Position numbers and translations under genes: made by a program. A stretch of DNA of 42,950 nt, taken from positions 1 to 42,950 of the forward strand of contig JAEYOL010000111.1 in the NCBI GenBank assembly GCA_023411775.1. Direction: 5' to 3'. The DNA comes from Bacteroidota bacterium (GTDB taxonomy: Bacteria; Bacteroidota; Bacteroidia; Chitinophagales; Chitinophagaceae). Shown piece after piece: positions 16,220-24,457 of the stretch (position 1 is its first letter; each line of letters opens with the position of its first letter). The notes beneath the pieces were generated by a model that was given only the letters and a program-made list of their open reading frames with translations, did no database searches and was not told the DNA's origin.

Positions 16220-17872
16220 ATGAGTATATTACGTATCAAGCTGATTTTGCCCCTGCTTTTTTTAGTTTCTACCGTTTCCGCGCAAAAATTAAAAAAAGAT
16301 GACCGGCTCACACTTGCCAATTTAAAGAAACATATAAGTTACCTGGCAGATGATAAATTGGAAGGCCGCAGGGCAGGCAGCGCCGGGGAGAAACTGGCCA
16401 TGGAATATATCAGCGGTCAATTCAGCGCCCTTGGTGTATTACCAAAAGGTACAAATGGATTCTATCAGGCTTTCGAGATCAATGAAGGCAAGCAGATCGG
16501 TGAAGGGACCCTGTTTAGCATTAATGACGCAAGTCTGAAACCTGGAACCGAATTCTTCCCGCTTATTTTTAGCGCTCAGAAAAAGATCGAAGCAGCGCCG
16601 GCCATCGCCTTACAGGAACCCGACATGCCCTGGTTTATTGACCTGAAAGATATACTCGATGAAAATAAATCAAACCCGCATTTCGACCTGGCGGATTATA
16701 TCAGGAGCAATTCGAAAAAGGCATATGACAAGGGCGCAACAGCCGTGATCCTTTTCAATACAGGTGCGCAGGATGATAAGCTTGCTTTCAATCCAAAGGA
16801 CCGCGCTGAAGCACTCCCCATACCAGTGATCTATGTGAGCAAGGATGCGGCAAAAAAATATTTGAATGATGAAACCGCTACCCTGAACTTAAAATTGAAT
16901 GTAGAAATTACTGACAAAAAACGCGAAGGACATAATGTGGTGGGCTATATTGACAATAACGCCGCCACCACTGTGGTGTTGGGCGCTCATTTCGATCACC
17001 TGGGTTATGGTGAAGACGGCAACTCAATGTTGCGTACGGGTGAAAAACTCATTCACAATGGGGCAGATGACAATGCGAGTGGTACAGCTGCATTAATCGA
17101 ACTGGCGAGAATTTTAAAATCAGGCAAGGCGAAAAACAGCAACTATCTCTTTATTGCATTTTCGGGTGAAGAGCTTGGGCTGTATGGGTCAAAATATTTT
17201 ACCGACAACCCGACGATCGATCTTAAGTCGGTCAACTATATGATCAATATGGACATGATCGGCCGGCTCAACGACAGTACCAAAGCCCTGGCGGTCGGTG
17301 GGTTTGGCACTTCACCACAATGGGCCTCGGTCATTAATGTAAACGAAAGAAAATTACCATTTAGCATAAAGATCGACTCAAGTGGTACCGGACCAAGTGA
17401 CCATACATCTTTTTACAGGAAAGACATACCGGTATTGTTTTTCTTTACCGGCCAGCACCGCGACTATCATCGCCCCAGTGACGATGCTGATCGCATCAAT
17501 TATGAGGGAGAACTTGCTATCATAAATTATATCAACTCCGTGATCAACAACCTGGCAAAGCAAAACCAAAGACTGGCCTTTACAAAAACCAGGGAAACCC
17601 AGGTTTCAGTTTCATCATTCAAAGTAACGATGGGCATCATGCCGGATTATACTTACTCGGGTGTTGGCGTGAGAGCCGATGGTGTGACCGATGGCCGTCC
17701 TGCATCAAAAGCCGGTCTTAAGGCGGGAGATGTCATTGTGCAATTAGGCGATCATGCCGTAAGCTCTGTTGAAACCTATATGCAGGCCCTGAATAAATTC
17801 AACAAGGGTGACAAAACAAAAGTGAAGTACAAACGTGGCGCTGAAGTGCTTGAATCGGAGATACAGTTTTGA
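16220..17872 (+). CDS. Secreted M28-family metallopeptidase with PDZ domain
   Basis: A zinc aminopeptidase-type enzyme of 550 residues, exported by a signal peptide (about residues 1-21, ending VSAQ). Order of parts: an N-terminal region, an inserted PA-type domain (around 150-225), the M28 catalytic core with metal ligands in LGAHFDHLGYG, NGADDNASGTAALIE, FSGEELGLYGSKYF, NMDMIGRL and the late HRDYHRPSDD, and a C-terminal PDZ-like domain (GRPASKAGLKAGDVIVQLGD). It likely trims peptides in the periplasm or medium. It is followed after 25 bases by the IPExxxVDY gene and is probably the first gene of a three-gene transcript. Confidence 0.93.
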   Translation: MSILRIKLILPLLFLVSTVSAQKLKKDDRLTLANLKKHISYLADDKLEGRRAGSAGEKLAMEYISGQFSALGVLPKGTNGFYQAFEINEGKQIGEGTLFSINDASLKPGTEFFPLIFSAQKKIEAAPAIALQEPDMPWFIDLKDILDENKSNPHFDLADYIRSNSKKAYDKGATAVILFNTGAQDDKLAFNPKDRAEALPIPVIYVSKDAAKKYLNDETATLNLKLNVEITDKKREGHNVVGYIDNNAATTVVLGAHFDHLGYGEDGNSMLRTGEKLIHNGADDNASGTAALIELARILKSGKAKNSNYLFIAFSGEELGLYGSKYFTDNPTIDLKSVNYMINMDMIGRLNDSTKALAVGGFGTSPQWASVINVNERKLPFSIKIDSSGTGPSDHTSFYRKDIPVLFFFTGQHRDYHRPSDDADRINYEGELAIINYINSVINNLAKQNQRLAFTKTRETQVSVSSFKVTMGIMPDYTYSGVGVRADGVTDGRPASKAGLKAGDVIVQLGDHAVSSVETYMQALNKFNKGDKTKVKYKRGAEVLESEIQF

Positions 17873-17897
17873 TGGGATAATTTTATAAAAAAACATC

Positions 17898-18347
17898 GTG
17901 TCGGAACGAAGCCTGAAACTATCGCTCAACAATCATGACCTGGCCGAAGCATTTTTCGAGGATACCAGGTTGTTGGGGATCATGGCGCCGGTGAAAGACT
18001 ACCAGTTTTGCTGGCACCTGAATAGCCTGATGGGGATGGATTTCCGGATCAATCATGACCTGGAGATCGGGTTGAAGAAAAAAAGACGCGACTATTTTTT
18101 TTCAATATTTGAATACCATGAACCCACTGGTTCACTTTCGCATTATCTTTATAACAATCAATTTGAGGGTGAATACCTTTTACCCGAGTTTCGCCATCTC
18201 GATTTTTTATGGCTGATGAAAAATGATACCGTATCTGATGAAGACCTGCAGCGGATCATCAACCCGGTACGCACCATCTCCGGCGTACAACTGGTCATTG
18301 AGCTAACCAATGAGAAAATAAAGAACAAGGAGCACCTGGTTTTTTGA
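17898..18347 (+). CDS. IPExxxVDY family protein
   Basis: A 149-residue cytoplasmic protein of unknown function that belongs to a small Bacteroidota family named for a central motif; here the motif appears as LPEFRHLDF around residues 94-102. The N-terminal LLGIMAPVKDYQFCWHLNS is also typical. The start is GTG at 17898. It sits between a secreted peptidase and a pterin dehydratase in what looks like one transcript, but this gives no clear functional clue. Confidence 0.8.
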   Translation: MSERSLKLSLNNHDLAEAFFEDTRLLGIMAPVKDYQFCWHLNSLMGMDFRINHDLEIGLKKKRRDYFFSIFEYHEPTGSLSHYLYNNQFEGEYLLPEFRHLDFLWLMKNDTVSDEDLQRIINPVRTISGVQLVIELTNEKIKNKEHLVF

Positions 18348-18366
18348 TTTAATTAAAACAGTCCTC

Positions 18367-18666
18367 ATGAACATAAGCTTTGCAGATAAAAGAAAATTCA
18401 CTCCGCAGCAGGCCCGGGTTGCGGGAACCGTCTGGGAAGAAACAAACAATAAGCTCTATAAAAAGTTTCAATTTAAAGATTTCAGTGAGGCCTTTGCGTT
18501 TATGACCCGCATTGCGCTGGTTGCGGAGAAAATGGATCATCACCCGGAATGGAAAAATGTATGGAATACCGTTGAGATCTGGCTGTCGACCCACGATGCC
18601 GGTGATATTGTAACGGAAAAAGACCGCAAACTGGCGGATAAGATTGATGAGTTGTTTACACACTAA
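18367..18666 (+). CDS. 4a-hydroxytetrahydrobiopterin dehydratase (pterin-4a-carbinolamine dehydratase)
   Basis: A 99-residue enzyme that dehydrates the 4a-hydroxy pterin produced by aromatic amino acid hydroxylases, regenerating the pterin cofactor. The family motif is present: EKMDHHPEWKNVWNTVEIWL followed by the THDAG segment, giving the active-site His-His-Pro pair, the conserved Trp/Tyr and the second His. The length is normal. It ends a closely spaced run with the peptidase and IPExxxVDY genes. No phenylalanine hydroxylase gene is seen in the window. Confidence 0.92.
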   Translation: MNISFADKRKFTPQQARVAGTVWEETNNKLYKKFQFKDFSEAFAFMTRIALVAEKMDHHPEWKNVWNTVEIWLSTHDAGDIVTEKDRKLADKIDELFTH

Positions 18667-18946
18667 CCGTGGAACACTGTTCCTTGTGAAAACTAATTCT
18701 AAAACTTTTGACTTCGACCATCATCACCGTTACAAGGACCGGGGATCAGCTCAATCAACTATTGTCTCTTCGGGGGTTTCTTAGCGGTATCGGATAATCA
18801 GCTAAAAATCGCGCAAGTGGGGGCAGGTGTATGTATGAATACACGCCAATTGTGCCGTGTTAACTCCCGGTGTCAGCATTTTTTTTAACACGTAGATTAG
18901 GCTGAGCGATTCCCGACGTGTAAATTATATTGTATACCTCATAACT

Positions 18947-19024
18947 GCATAAACCGTCCCTACAGGACGGGCTATCACCGGGGGGTAATATGTTTTCTAC
19001 CCATAAAACGTCCCGATGGGACGT
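18947..19024 (+). repeat. Dispersed palindromic repeat module, left copy
   Basis: Starts with GCATAAACCGTCCCTACAGG and contains two short palindromes, CCGTCCCTACAGGACGG (18954-18970) and ACGTCCCGATGGGACGT (19008-19024), with CTACCCATAAAA (18997-19008) between. Such CGTCCC/GGGACG modules are common between genes in Bacteroidota and resemble REP elements. A related copy lies in inverted orientation at 19189-19249. Confidence 0.75.
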
Positions 19025-19188
19025 GGAGGTAATAGAATTTAAATTCTTTCCGGCTTTTCAAATTTTTTCAAATCTTGTCTTTTCATGTAATTAGGTCGAT
19101 GTTCTATATAAGGGTCAAGGCGGGTTCATTCACGTGATATCATTGGTGAAAGTCGTTATAGCGGGGACGAATATCGCCCGCAGGGAGA

Positions 19189-19249
19189 TTTTATGGGTAG
19201 CCACATTAAAAAGGCCATCCCCCACCCGTCTGTAGGGACGGTTTATGCC
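19189..19249 (-). repeat. Dispersed palindromic repeat module, right copy (inverted)
   Basis: On the minus strand this reads GGCATAAACCGTCCCTACAG (from 19250), then ACGGG, a divergent stretch and CTACCCATAAAA (19189-19200), the same order as the left copy at 18947. One base is missing in its palindrome (19226-19241). The two copies could pair as arms of a long hairpin. Confidence 0.7.
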
Positions 19250-19500
19250 AATGGCGGCATAGGGTCCCTGCTAGTTCTATATCAAATAGGGAGTCTTCTT
19301 GTAATGGTGAAGTTAAAAGACTATTTGAGGAAGCAATATCTGGCGATATTTTTATTATTGATTCAAATTTTTTTCCATTAGACTAATGCAATTTCGTATT
19401 CCAAAGAGCCTTGTTTTAACTGTTGAATAAACAATGTAGGCGTACCCTTTTTTCGGCAGTTTTAAAATAGAGTAATCTATTTAATTTTAAACTGTCAAAC

Positions 19501-19607
19501 ATGAAAAAAATCAAGATTTACAGAAAGCCTGTGTGGCTGCGATCAAGAAGCAGGCAACAGGTATTTCCGTCAAGGAGATTTGCAGGGAGGTGGGTATTAG
19601 CGAACCT
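19501..19607 (+). pseudogene. Remnant of IS3-family transposase OrfA (5' end only)
   Basis: Reading through two small indels gives MKKSRFTES, then VAAIKKQATGISVKEICREV and GISEP, which is the N-terminal helix-turn-helix of IS3-family (IS407-type) OrfA. An extra A in the poly-A run at 19504-19510 and a roughly two-base loss near 19530 break the frame, and similarity stops at about 19607. No OrfB and no right end remain before the cyclase gene at 19671. The AT-rich hairpin-like leader at 19458-19500 may be the left part of the same element. The family call rests on remembered OrfA sequences. Confidence 0.7.
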
Positions 19608-19670
19608 GTAAGGAATTTAATAACATACACGGTGACTAATTCAAAAGTTAATTCGCCCGGCTTCACAATA

Positions 19671-20477
19671 CTAGTTCCCCACCCACGCAACAATTCTTAG
19701 CGGGCCTCCGCTACCATTTTTAATTTTCATTGGCAGGGCCACAACATAAGATCCCAGCCTTGGAAGTTTATCGGTATTCGCTACATTCTCGAATGCTGGT
19801 ATATTAGCTCCCATTAATACCTGGTGTGTTTTAAAATCCTGTGACTGCCCATAGTCAATGCTGGGTGTATCGATACCAACCGCTTTTATTTTTCTTCTAA
19901 CCATCCACTCGGCTGCCTGCGGGTCGATGCCGGGAAAATGCAATTCTGCTATTCCCTCAAAACCCTTTTTGGTTGTTCCAAAGTATTTTGCCGCATCCGG
20001 GTAATACTGCCCATAACCCGTATGAAATATAATTATCGCACCCTGACTGATTGTGTCATTCTTTTTTTCCCATTGCAGGATATCATCGACGGTAATCAGG
20101 TAATCGCGATTTTTCAGGGCACTGGCTGACACATCGATCACGACTGCTTCACCGGTTAGTTGTTCCAGCCCGATCTTTTCTGCTGTCAGGCCGGTTGCGG
20201 AAAAATGAATGGGCGCATCAAGATGGGTGCCGCCATGTTCGGGCGCTGTAAAACTGTACGAAGAGTAATAGTATCCACCTGGTGTTGTGCCTTCGGCCAG
20301 GGTGTCGATACTGAAGCCGGTGGGGTTATTGGGCCAGTACAGAGTTTGTTCGGAGAAATCATAGCTGAGATCGATCCATTTGCCATCATTGATCTGGTCG
20401 ATCACCGAAACTTTTCTTTCATTGCAACTTAAAAAGAGAATTGAAATAGCGAGGGCCGGCAGCATGATCTGTTTCAT
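19671..20477 (-). CDS. Cyclase-family lipoprotein (kynurenine formamidase-like)
   Basis: A 268-residue metal-dependent hydrolase of the cyclase family, which includes bacterial kynurenine formamidase. The hallmark HGGTHLDAPIHF supplies the metal-binding His and Asp residues, and the later segment AVGIDTPSIDYGQSQDF and HQVLMGANIPAFENV are family-typical. The N-terminus is a lipoprotein signal with lipobox ISILFLSC (Cys at residue 18), so the enzyme should be anchored in a membrane facing the periplasm. The export argues against a simple tryptophan-catabolic role; the substrate is unknown. Confidence 0.9.
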   Translation of the reverse strand: MKQIMLPALAISILFLSCNERKVSVIDQINDGKWIDLSYDFSEQTLYWPNNPTGFSIDTLAEGTTPGGYYYSSYSFTAPEHGGTHLDAPIHFSATGLTAEKIGLEQLTGEAVVIDVSASALKNRDYLITVDDILQWEKKNDTISQGAIIIFHTGYGQYYPDAAKYFGTTKKGFEGIAELHFPGIDPQAAEWMVRRKIKAVGIDTPSIDYGQSQDFKTHQVLMGANIPAFENVANTDKLPRLGSYVVALPMKIKNGSGGPLRIVAWVGN

Positions 20478-20916
20478 AAAAAATGTTTTATGAAACTAAA
20501 TTTAAACAAATCTGCGTGGTGATGATGCCACTGGGTGCTTTTCAAATTTTCACTTAATTCAATTTATCAATAACAGGAACCTCCGATCAACCTTATTAGC
20601 TTAGTAAAAGGTCACTATCAATAACAACCAACATCACAGGAAGGAACCTTTGGCCGAAAAGCATGAAAAACTCATGAAGCATTACCAAAAGACACTAAAG
20701 TGGGACATAAGGTAATAAGGTCGAGTTCGTTTTTGACAGGCTTGTTACAAAGGTAATAAGGTCGAACAGACCAACATCTTATTCCCTCATCTACTGAAAA
20801 ATAAGCTAATAAGGTTGTGCCTTATAGCAATTTATGTTACTAAGGTAATAAGGTTTTCACTCCTGCTATGACAATGCACATCACCAGCTAAATCGAAAAT
20901 TTGAAAGACTCCCATG
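20478..20916. other. Gene-free spacer occupied by dispersed repeats
   Basis: A 439-base gap between two minus-strand genes. Most of it (about 20590-20860) is made of units built around AAGGTAATAAGGT, described as a separate repeat. The remainder must hold the promoter of the cyclase gene, but no clear TAnnTTTG box is seen. Confidence 0.6.
20590..20860 (+). repeat. Dispersed repeat array, left copy (one good unit plus decayed units)
   Basis: The best unit is 20632-20778: a segment CATGAAGCATTACCAAAAGA (start 20673), then two AAGGTAATAAGGT motifs at about 20708-20720 and 20751-20763, separated by a GTTCGTTTTTGACAGGCTTG stretch. The 32 bases 20673-20704 are identical to the reverse complement of 38159-38190. 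Degenerate pieces with the same motif lie at 20590-20612 and 20800-20855. No long coding frame runs through it. Confidence 0.85.
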
Positions 20917-22266
20917 CTACTTCTTTCGTCTGAAAATAACGGCCGCGTTTTGTTGGAAGTCGGCGCTGAACCGAACCTGGTAGGTTGCGTCACCATCATC
21001 TACTACCAAAAGACCGGTATTGGGCGGATATTTTCCGAGGTTCTCAGCATAAAGAACAAGATTGAGTTCATCCTGCCCCGGTTGGATATAAATGGTTTTT
21101 TTGATAGCCGAAGCTTTAAGTCCCTGTTTGGCCAAGAGTACCTCTCCATTTAATAAAACGCTGACGGTATCACCGTCTATTTCTCCATTGTCGTAAAGCT
21201 TGATGACAAGACTATCTGACTTAAAAGTAAGCACCTGTGATTCTGCCATTTTTCTTTCTGCAACAAACACCGCAGCCGATGAAGCTGTAATTACAGGTTT
21301 GGGGACGGGTGTTGGCGTAATGGTTTTTTCCGGCTCCAGCTTCGCCATCTCGGAAGGGTCTATTTTTTTTGTCTCTGTTTTTGAGGGCTCTTCAGGTATT
21401 GCAGGCTTTGTTTCTTTGACGGAAACCTGGTTTTTTATCTCGGGTCTTGAATTGCTGGTTTCGATTTGCTTTTTATCAGCTGTGATATGACTTACAGGAG
21501 TCGAAGTATTTTTTAGGCTGGTAGCGGCAAGCGCTTCTTCCAGAGTGGGCTCCGGTTTTGGTTGTTCCTTTTTCTCATTGGCTGACCTGGCCACATCATT
21601 ACTGTTCGTCGTGTTTAAAGCGGTTTGTTGAGGTGGCTGAGGATTATCGTTTTTAACAGGGGTTGTTTGTTGGGTGGGTAGAGTTTCTTTTACAACTGCG
21701 TTTTGATATGCGATGTCTGCGGAACTGGCTTCTTTCTTTTTGGCTTCTGCATAAAATTCTACATTCTTCGCGAGATTCAGTTCTTCGAGATGCGGGAAGA
21801 GTTTCGATTTGGTGATATCAGGCTCCGATGTCAAACTTATCTTACCCGAGATTGAATAATATCTATGTCGCTTTGTTTCCGTGGTTTTCCACTCGCCATC
21901 CAGTTTCCAGATACTATCCTGCATATTGCGACGGAAAGTGCTGATGAGTTTTACTCCTTTATCGGGATTACGGGGAAAATTATGTCGAACGATCTCATCA
22001 TCCTTTACTTCACAGATCTCATTATCGATCGTTCCTTTTACTCTTTTGATGATGTAATAAAGCGTATCGTTCACAGTAAATGTCATACGGGAATACCCGT
22101 ACACTTTACCCCGGTATTCGGTCAGTGCAATTTCAAAAGCCTGGTCTTTCCTCACGGTGGCGCTATCATTATCGAGTGTGCCCACCCACAATCCTGTCAG
22201 GGATGTCTGTGCATAAAAAAATAGGGGGAAAAACAGTAAAATGAGCAGCAGTTGGAGGAATCTCAT
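20917..22266 (-). CDS. Secreted protein of unknown function with low-complexity linker
   Basis: I do not recognise a named family. The 449-residue protein begins with a signal peptide (residues 1-19, ending FYAQ). An N-terminal beta-rich part (about 20-160) begins with TSLTGLWVGTLDND, suggesting a lipocalin-like or similar sandwich. Residues 170-345 are a low-complexity linker rich in Pro, Lys, Glu and Thr. The C-terminal 100 residues (VIKLYDNGEIDGDTVSVLLN, later LVLYAENLGKYPPNTGLLVV) form a compact domain also found in other secreted Bacteroidota proteins. It is downstream of rho in the same direction, 228 bases away. It probably sits in the periplasm or outer membrane. Confidence 0.75.
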   Translation of the reverse strand: MRFLQLLLILLFFPLFFYAQTSLTGLWVGTLDNDSATVRKDQAFEIALTEYRGKVYGYSRMTFTVNDTLYYIIKRVKGTIDNEICEVKDDEIVRHNFPRNPDKGVKLISTFRRNMQDSIWKLDGEWKTTETKRHRYYSISGKISLTSEPDITKSKLFPHLEELNLAKNVEFYAEAKKKEASSADIAYQNAVVKETLPTQQTTPVKNDNPQPPQQTALNTTNSNDVARSANEKKEQPKPEPTLEEALAATSLKNTSTPVSHITADKKQIETSNSRPEIKNQVSVKETKPAIPEEPSKTETKKIDPSEMAKLEPEKTITPTPVPKPVITASSAAVFVAERKMAESQVLTFKSDSLVIKLYDNGEIDGDTVSVLLNGEVLLAKQGLKASAIKKTIYIQPGQDELNLVLYAENLGKYPPNTGLLVVDDGDATYQVRFSADFQQNAAVIFRRKK

Positions 22267-22494
22267 CGGGAACGTCGCAGTCTGGTTAAAGGATATTGTT
22301 TTACCAGCTTATAAAACGAAAATTCCCCGGTTTGATTGTGTAGACTATATACAAACCTGGGCCTCACACTGATACCCTCCCATGGATGGCAAGCCGAAAC
22401 AAAGTCCGATTCTCAGCCCAATATAGCAGTAGCCTTTACAGGGTAAATTTGCCCCGGGTAGAGAAATTCCGAATCCCTAATTCCCTAAACCAGC

Positions 22495-24144
22495 CTAGCG
22501 GTTCATCGAAGCCAAAAACTCCTCGTTGCTCTTCGTTCCTTTCATCCTGTTTTGCAATTCGCGCATGGCTTCTTCGGTATTCATATCGGTGAGGAATACA
22601 CGCAGCAGGTTCATACGCTGTAAAACATCTCTTTCCAACAGCAGGTCGTCGCGACGTGTAGAGGACGCGGTAAGGTCAATAGCAGGATAGATACGTTTAT
22701 TAGCGAGTCTCCGGTCGAGTTGCAGCTCCATATTACCCGTTCCCTTAAATTCTTCAAAGATCACCTCATCCATTTTACTTCCGGTATCGATCAGCGCGGT
22801 AGCCAGGATGGTGAGCGAACCACCGTTTTCAATTTTACGGGCGGCACCAAAGAATTGTTTTGGTTTTTGCATCGCATTTGCTTCCACACCGCCGGATAAT
22901 ACTTTACCGCTGGAAGGTGCAACTGTATTATGGGCACGTGCAAGACGTGTGATGGAATCCAGCAGGATCACAACATCGTGTCCGCATTCAACCAGACGTT
23001 TTGCTTTTTGCAGGGCAATTGTTGAAACCTTTACGTGTTTTTCAGCAGGCTCGTCAAAAGTAGAAGCAATCACTTCCGCTTTTACGCTGCGTTCCATATC
23101 CGTAACCTCTTCAGGACGCTCATCCACCAACACAACCATCAGGTAGCATTCGGGATGGTTTTCCGCGATCGCGTTGGCCACTGCTTTTAACAGCATGGTC
23201 TTACCGGTCTTTGGCTGCGCTACGATCAGTCCACGCTGTCCTTTACCAATAGGCGTGAACAGATCCATGATCCGGGTTGAGTAGTCAGATGGTGTCGTAA
23301 ACAGGTTAAGTTTCTCGAAGGGGAACAGTGGTGTCAGGTAATCAAATGGCACCCGGTCACGAACTTCATCGGGTCCTTTGCCATTGATGGTGTCCACTTT
23401 TAATAAGGCAAAATATTTTTCACCTTCTTTGGGTGGTCTTACCGCACCATGAACGGTATCACCGGTCTTCAGGCCAAATAATTTGATCTGCGAAGGAGAT
23501 ACGTATACATCATCGGGTGATGAGAGGTAATTATAATCGGAGGAGCGGAGAAATCCATAACCATCGGGCATCATTTCAAGTACACCTTCGGAAAGGATCA
23601 CACCATCAAATTCAATATTGAAATTTTGCTCGCGCTTATGATGATGTTGTTTTGGCGAAAGATTGAGATCACCTGCAGTAGCGGGTGCGTTTGGACCGAG
23701 GTTCAGGGGTTGTTCAGGTTGCTCGAGTGCAGCCTCTATGGATTCAGATTCCTCAATCTCGGGTGCTACTTCTTCAACCGGTTCAGCCGCTTCCTTTTCT
23801 TCTGCCTTCTTGCGTCCTTTTTTTGCAGGTTGCTTCTCTTCTTTTTTGCTTTGAGATGAGCCGGCTTTCCTGACTACCTTCTTTTCGGCAGGTGCTGGTG
23901 TTGAACTTTCTTCCACCACAGCTTCCTCTGTTGAGTTGGCCGTGCTGGCCTTTATAATTCTTTTTCTTTTATTTTTTTCTTCACCAATACCCGCACCTTT
24001 GGAGCCGGCAATGGCCTGGTTGTCGAGAATCTTATAGATAAGTCCCTGTTTGTCGAGTTTTTTGGCATTGGGGATATTGAGCTGTTCGGCTATGTCCAAA
24101 AGCTCAGGAACGATCATGTCGTTCAATTGCAGAATATCGTACAT
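22495..24144 (-). CDS. rho: Transcription termination factor Rho
   Basis: Hexameric RNA helicase that ends transcription. The 549 residues comprise an N-terminal Rho_N domain (1-45), a long charged Lys/Glu/Ala-rich insert (about 60-165) typical of Bacteroidota Rho, the RNA-binding cold-shock-like domain (around 180-260, with GYGFLRSSDYNYLSSPDDVYV-type residues), and the ATPase core. Walker A is AQPKTGKTMLL, followed by LVDERPEEVTDMERSV, the Q-loop region ALQKAKRLVECGHDVV, Walker B ILLDSITRLARAHN, and the R-loop SSGKVLSGGVEANAMQKPK. The start ATG at 24144 gives the expected MYDILQLNDM. It is divergent from asnS, with a 313-base leader region. Confidence 0.97.
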   Translation of the reverse strand: MYDILQLNDMIVPELLDIAEQLNIPNAKKLDKQGLIYKILDNQAIAGSKGAGIGEEKNKRKRIIKASTANSTEEAVVEESSTPAPAEKKVVRKAGSSQSKKEEKQPAKKGRKKAEEKEAAEPVEEVAPEIEESESIEAALEQPEQPLNLGPNAPATAGDLNLSPKQHHHKREQNFNIEFDGVILSEGVLEMMPDGYGFLRSSDYNYLSSPDDVYVSPSQIKLFGLKTGDTVHGAVRPPKEGEKYFALLKVDTINGKGPDEVRDRVPFDYLTPLFPFEKLNLFTTPSDYSTRIMDLFTPIGKGQRGLIVAQPKTGKTMLLKAVANAIAENHPECYLMVVLVDERPEEVTDMERSVKAEVIASTFDEPAEKHVKVSTIALQKAKRLVECGHDVVILLDSITRLARAHNTVAPSSGKVLSGGVEANAMQKPKQFFGAARKIENGGSLTILATALIDTGSKMDEVIFEEFKGTGNMELQLDRRLANKRIYPAIDLTASSTRRDDLLLERDVLQRMNLLRVFLTDMNTEEAMRELQNRMKGTKSNEEFLASMNR

Positions 24145-24457
24145 ACAAAAATCTTGAAGTTTGACACTGTGACTCGGTCACTTAAGTCTGAAAAAATTGA
24201 AAAAGTTGAGTTTACTTGAACGGATAGGTAGGTTTCTGATGAGCCAATAATACAGGAGAACAGGTTACTTATCAGCCTCTTTCCGATGCAATAATACATC
24301 GTTTTTGGTAAAAACAAAAATTTTTAGAAGCAGGATAAACAAGCTTAACAGGTCTTTAGATGGATGTAAACCAGGCAGTGTGACAAGCAATTAGCACCTA
24401 AATTATGACATATGCATTCTAAACGAGTTATATCTTTGCCGTCCTTAAACGGTAAAT
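24145..24457. other. rho-asnS divergent intergenic region
   Basis: A 313-base spacer. It holds the asnS promoter (-7 box at 24431) and, on the other strand, the leader of rho. A small inverted repeat with arms CGATG/CATCG lies at 24284-24301. A long leader fits the known autoregulation of rho, but no specific attenuator structure can be demonstrated here. Confidence 0.4.
24431..24438 (+). promoter_or_regulatory. -7 promoter box of asnS
   Basis: TATCTTTG, a full match to TAnnTTTG, 19 bases before the asnS ATG at 24458. Confidence 0.6.

Larger units (their letters stand above)
18667..19670. other. Gene-free kilobase with repeats and a transposase remnant
   Basis: About 1 kb between the pterin dehydratase and the convergent cyclase gene. 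It contains an inverted pair of repeat modules (18947-19024 and 19189-19249), an 8-bp inverted repeat at 18856-18863/18885-18892, and the decayed start of an IS3-type transposase at 19501. No intact protein gene is supported; a 62-codon frame at 19193-19381 begins inside a repeat module. The region looks like an insertion hot spot. Confidence 0.7.

Noticed and set aside
18856..18892. CGTGTTAA/TTAACACG inverted repeat as an operator or terminator
   Set aside because: It is about 190 bases from the nearest gene end and has no T run directly after the stem; left as an unexplained structure.
19193..19381. 62-codon plus-strand frame
   Set aside because: Its first codons lie inside the inverted repeat module, and the rest has no recognisable protein features.
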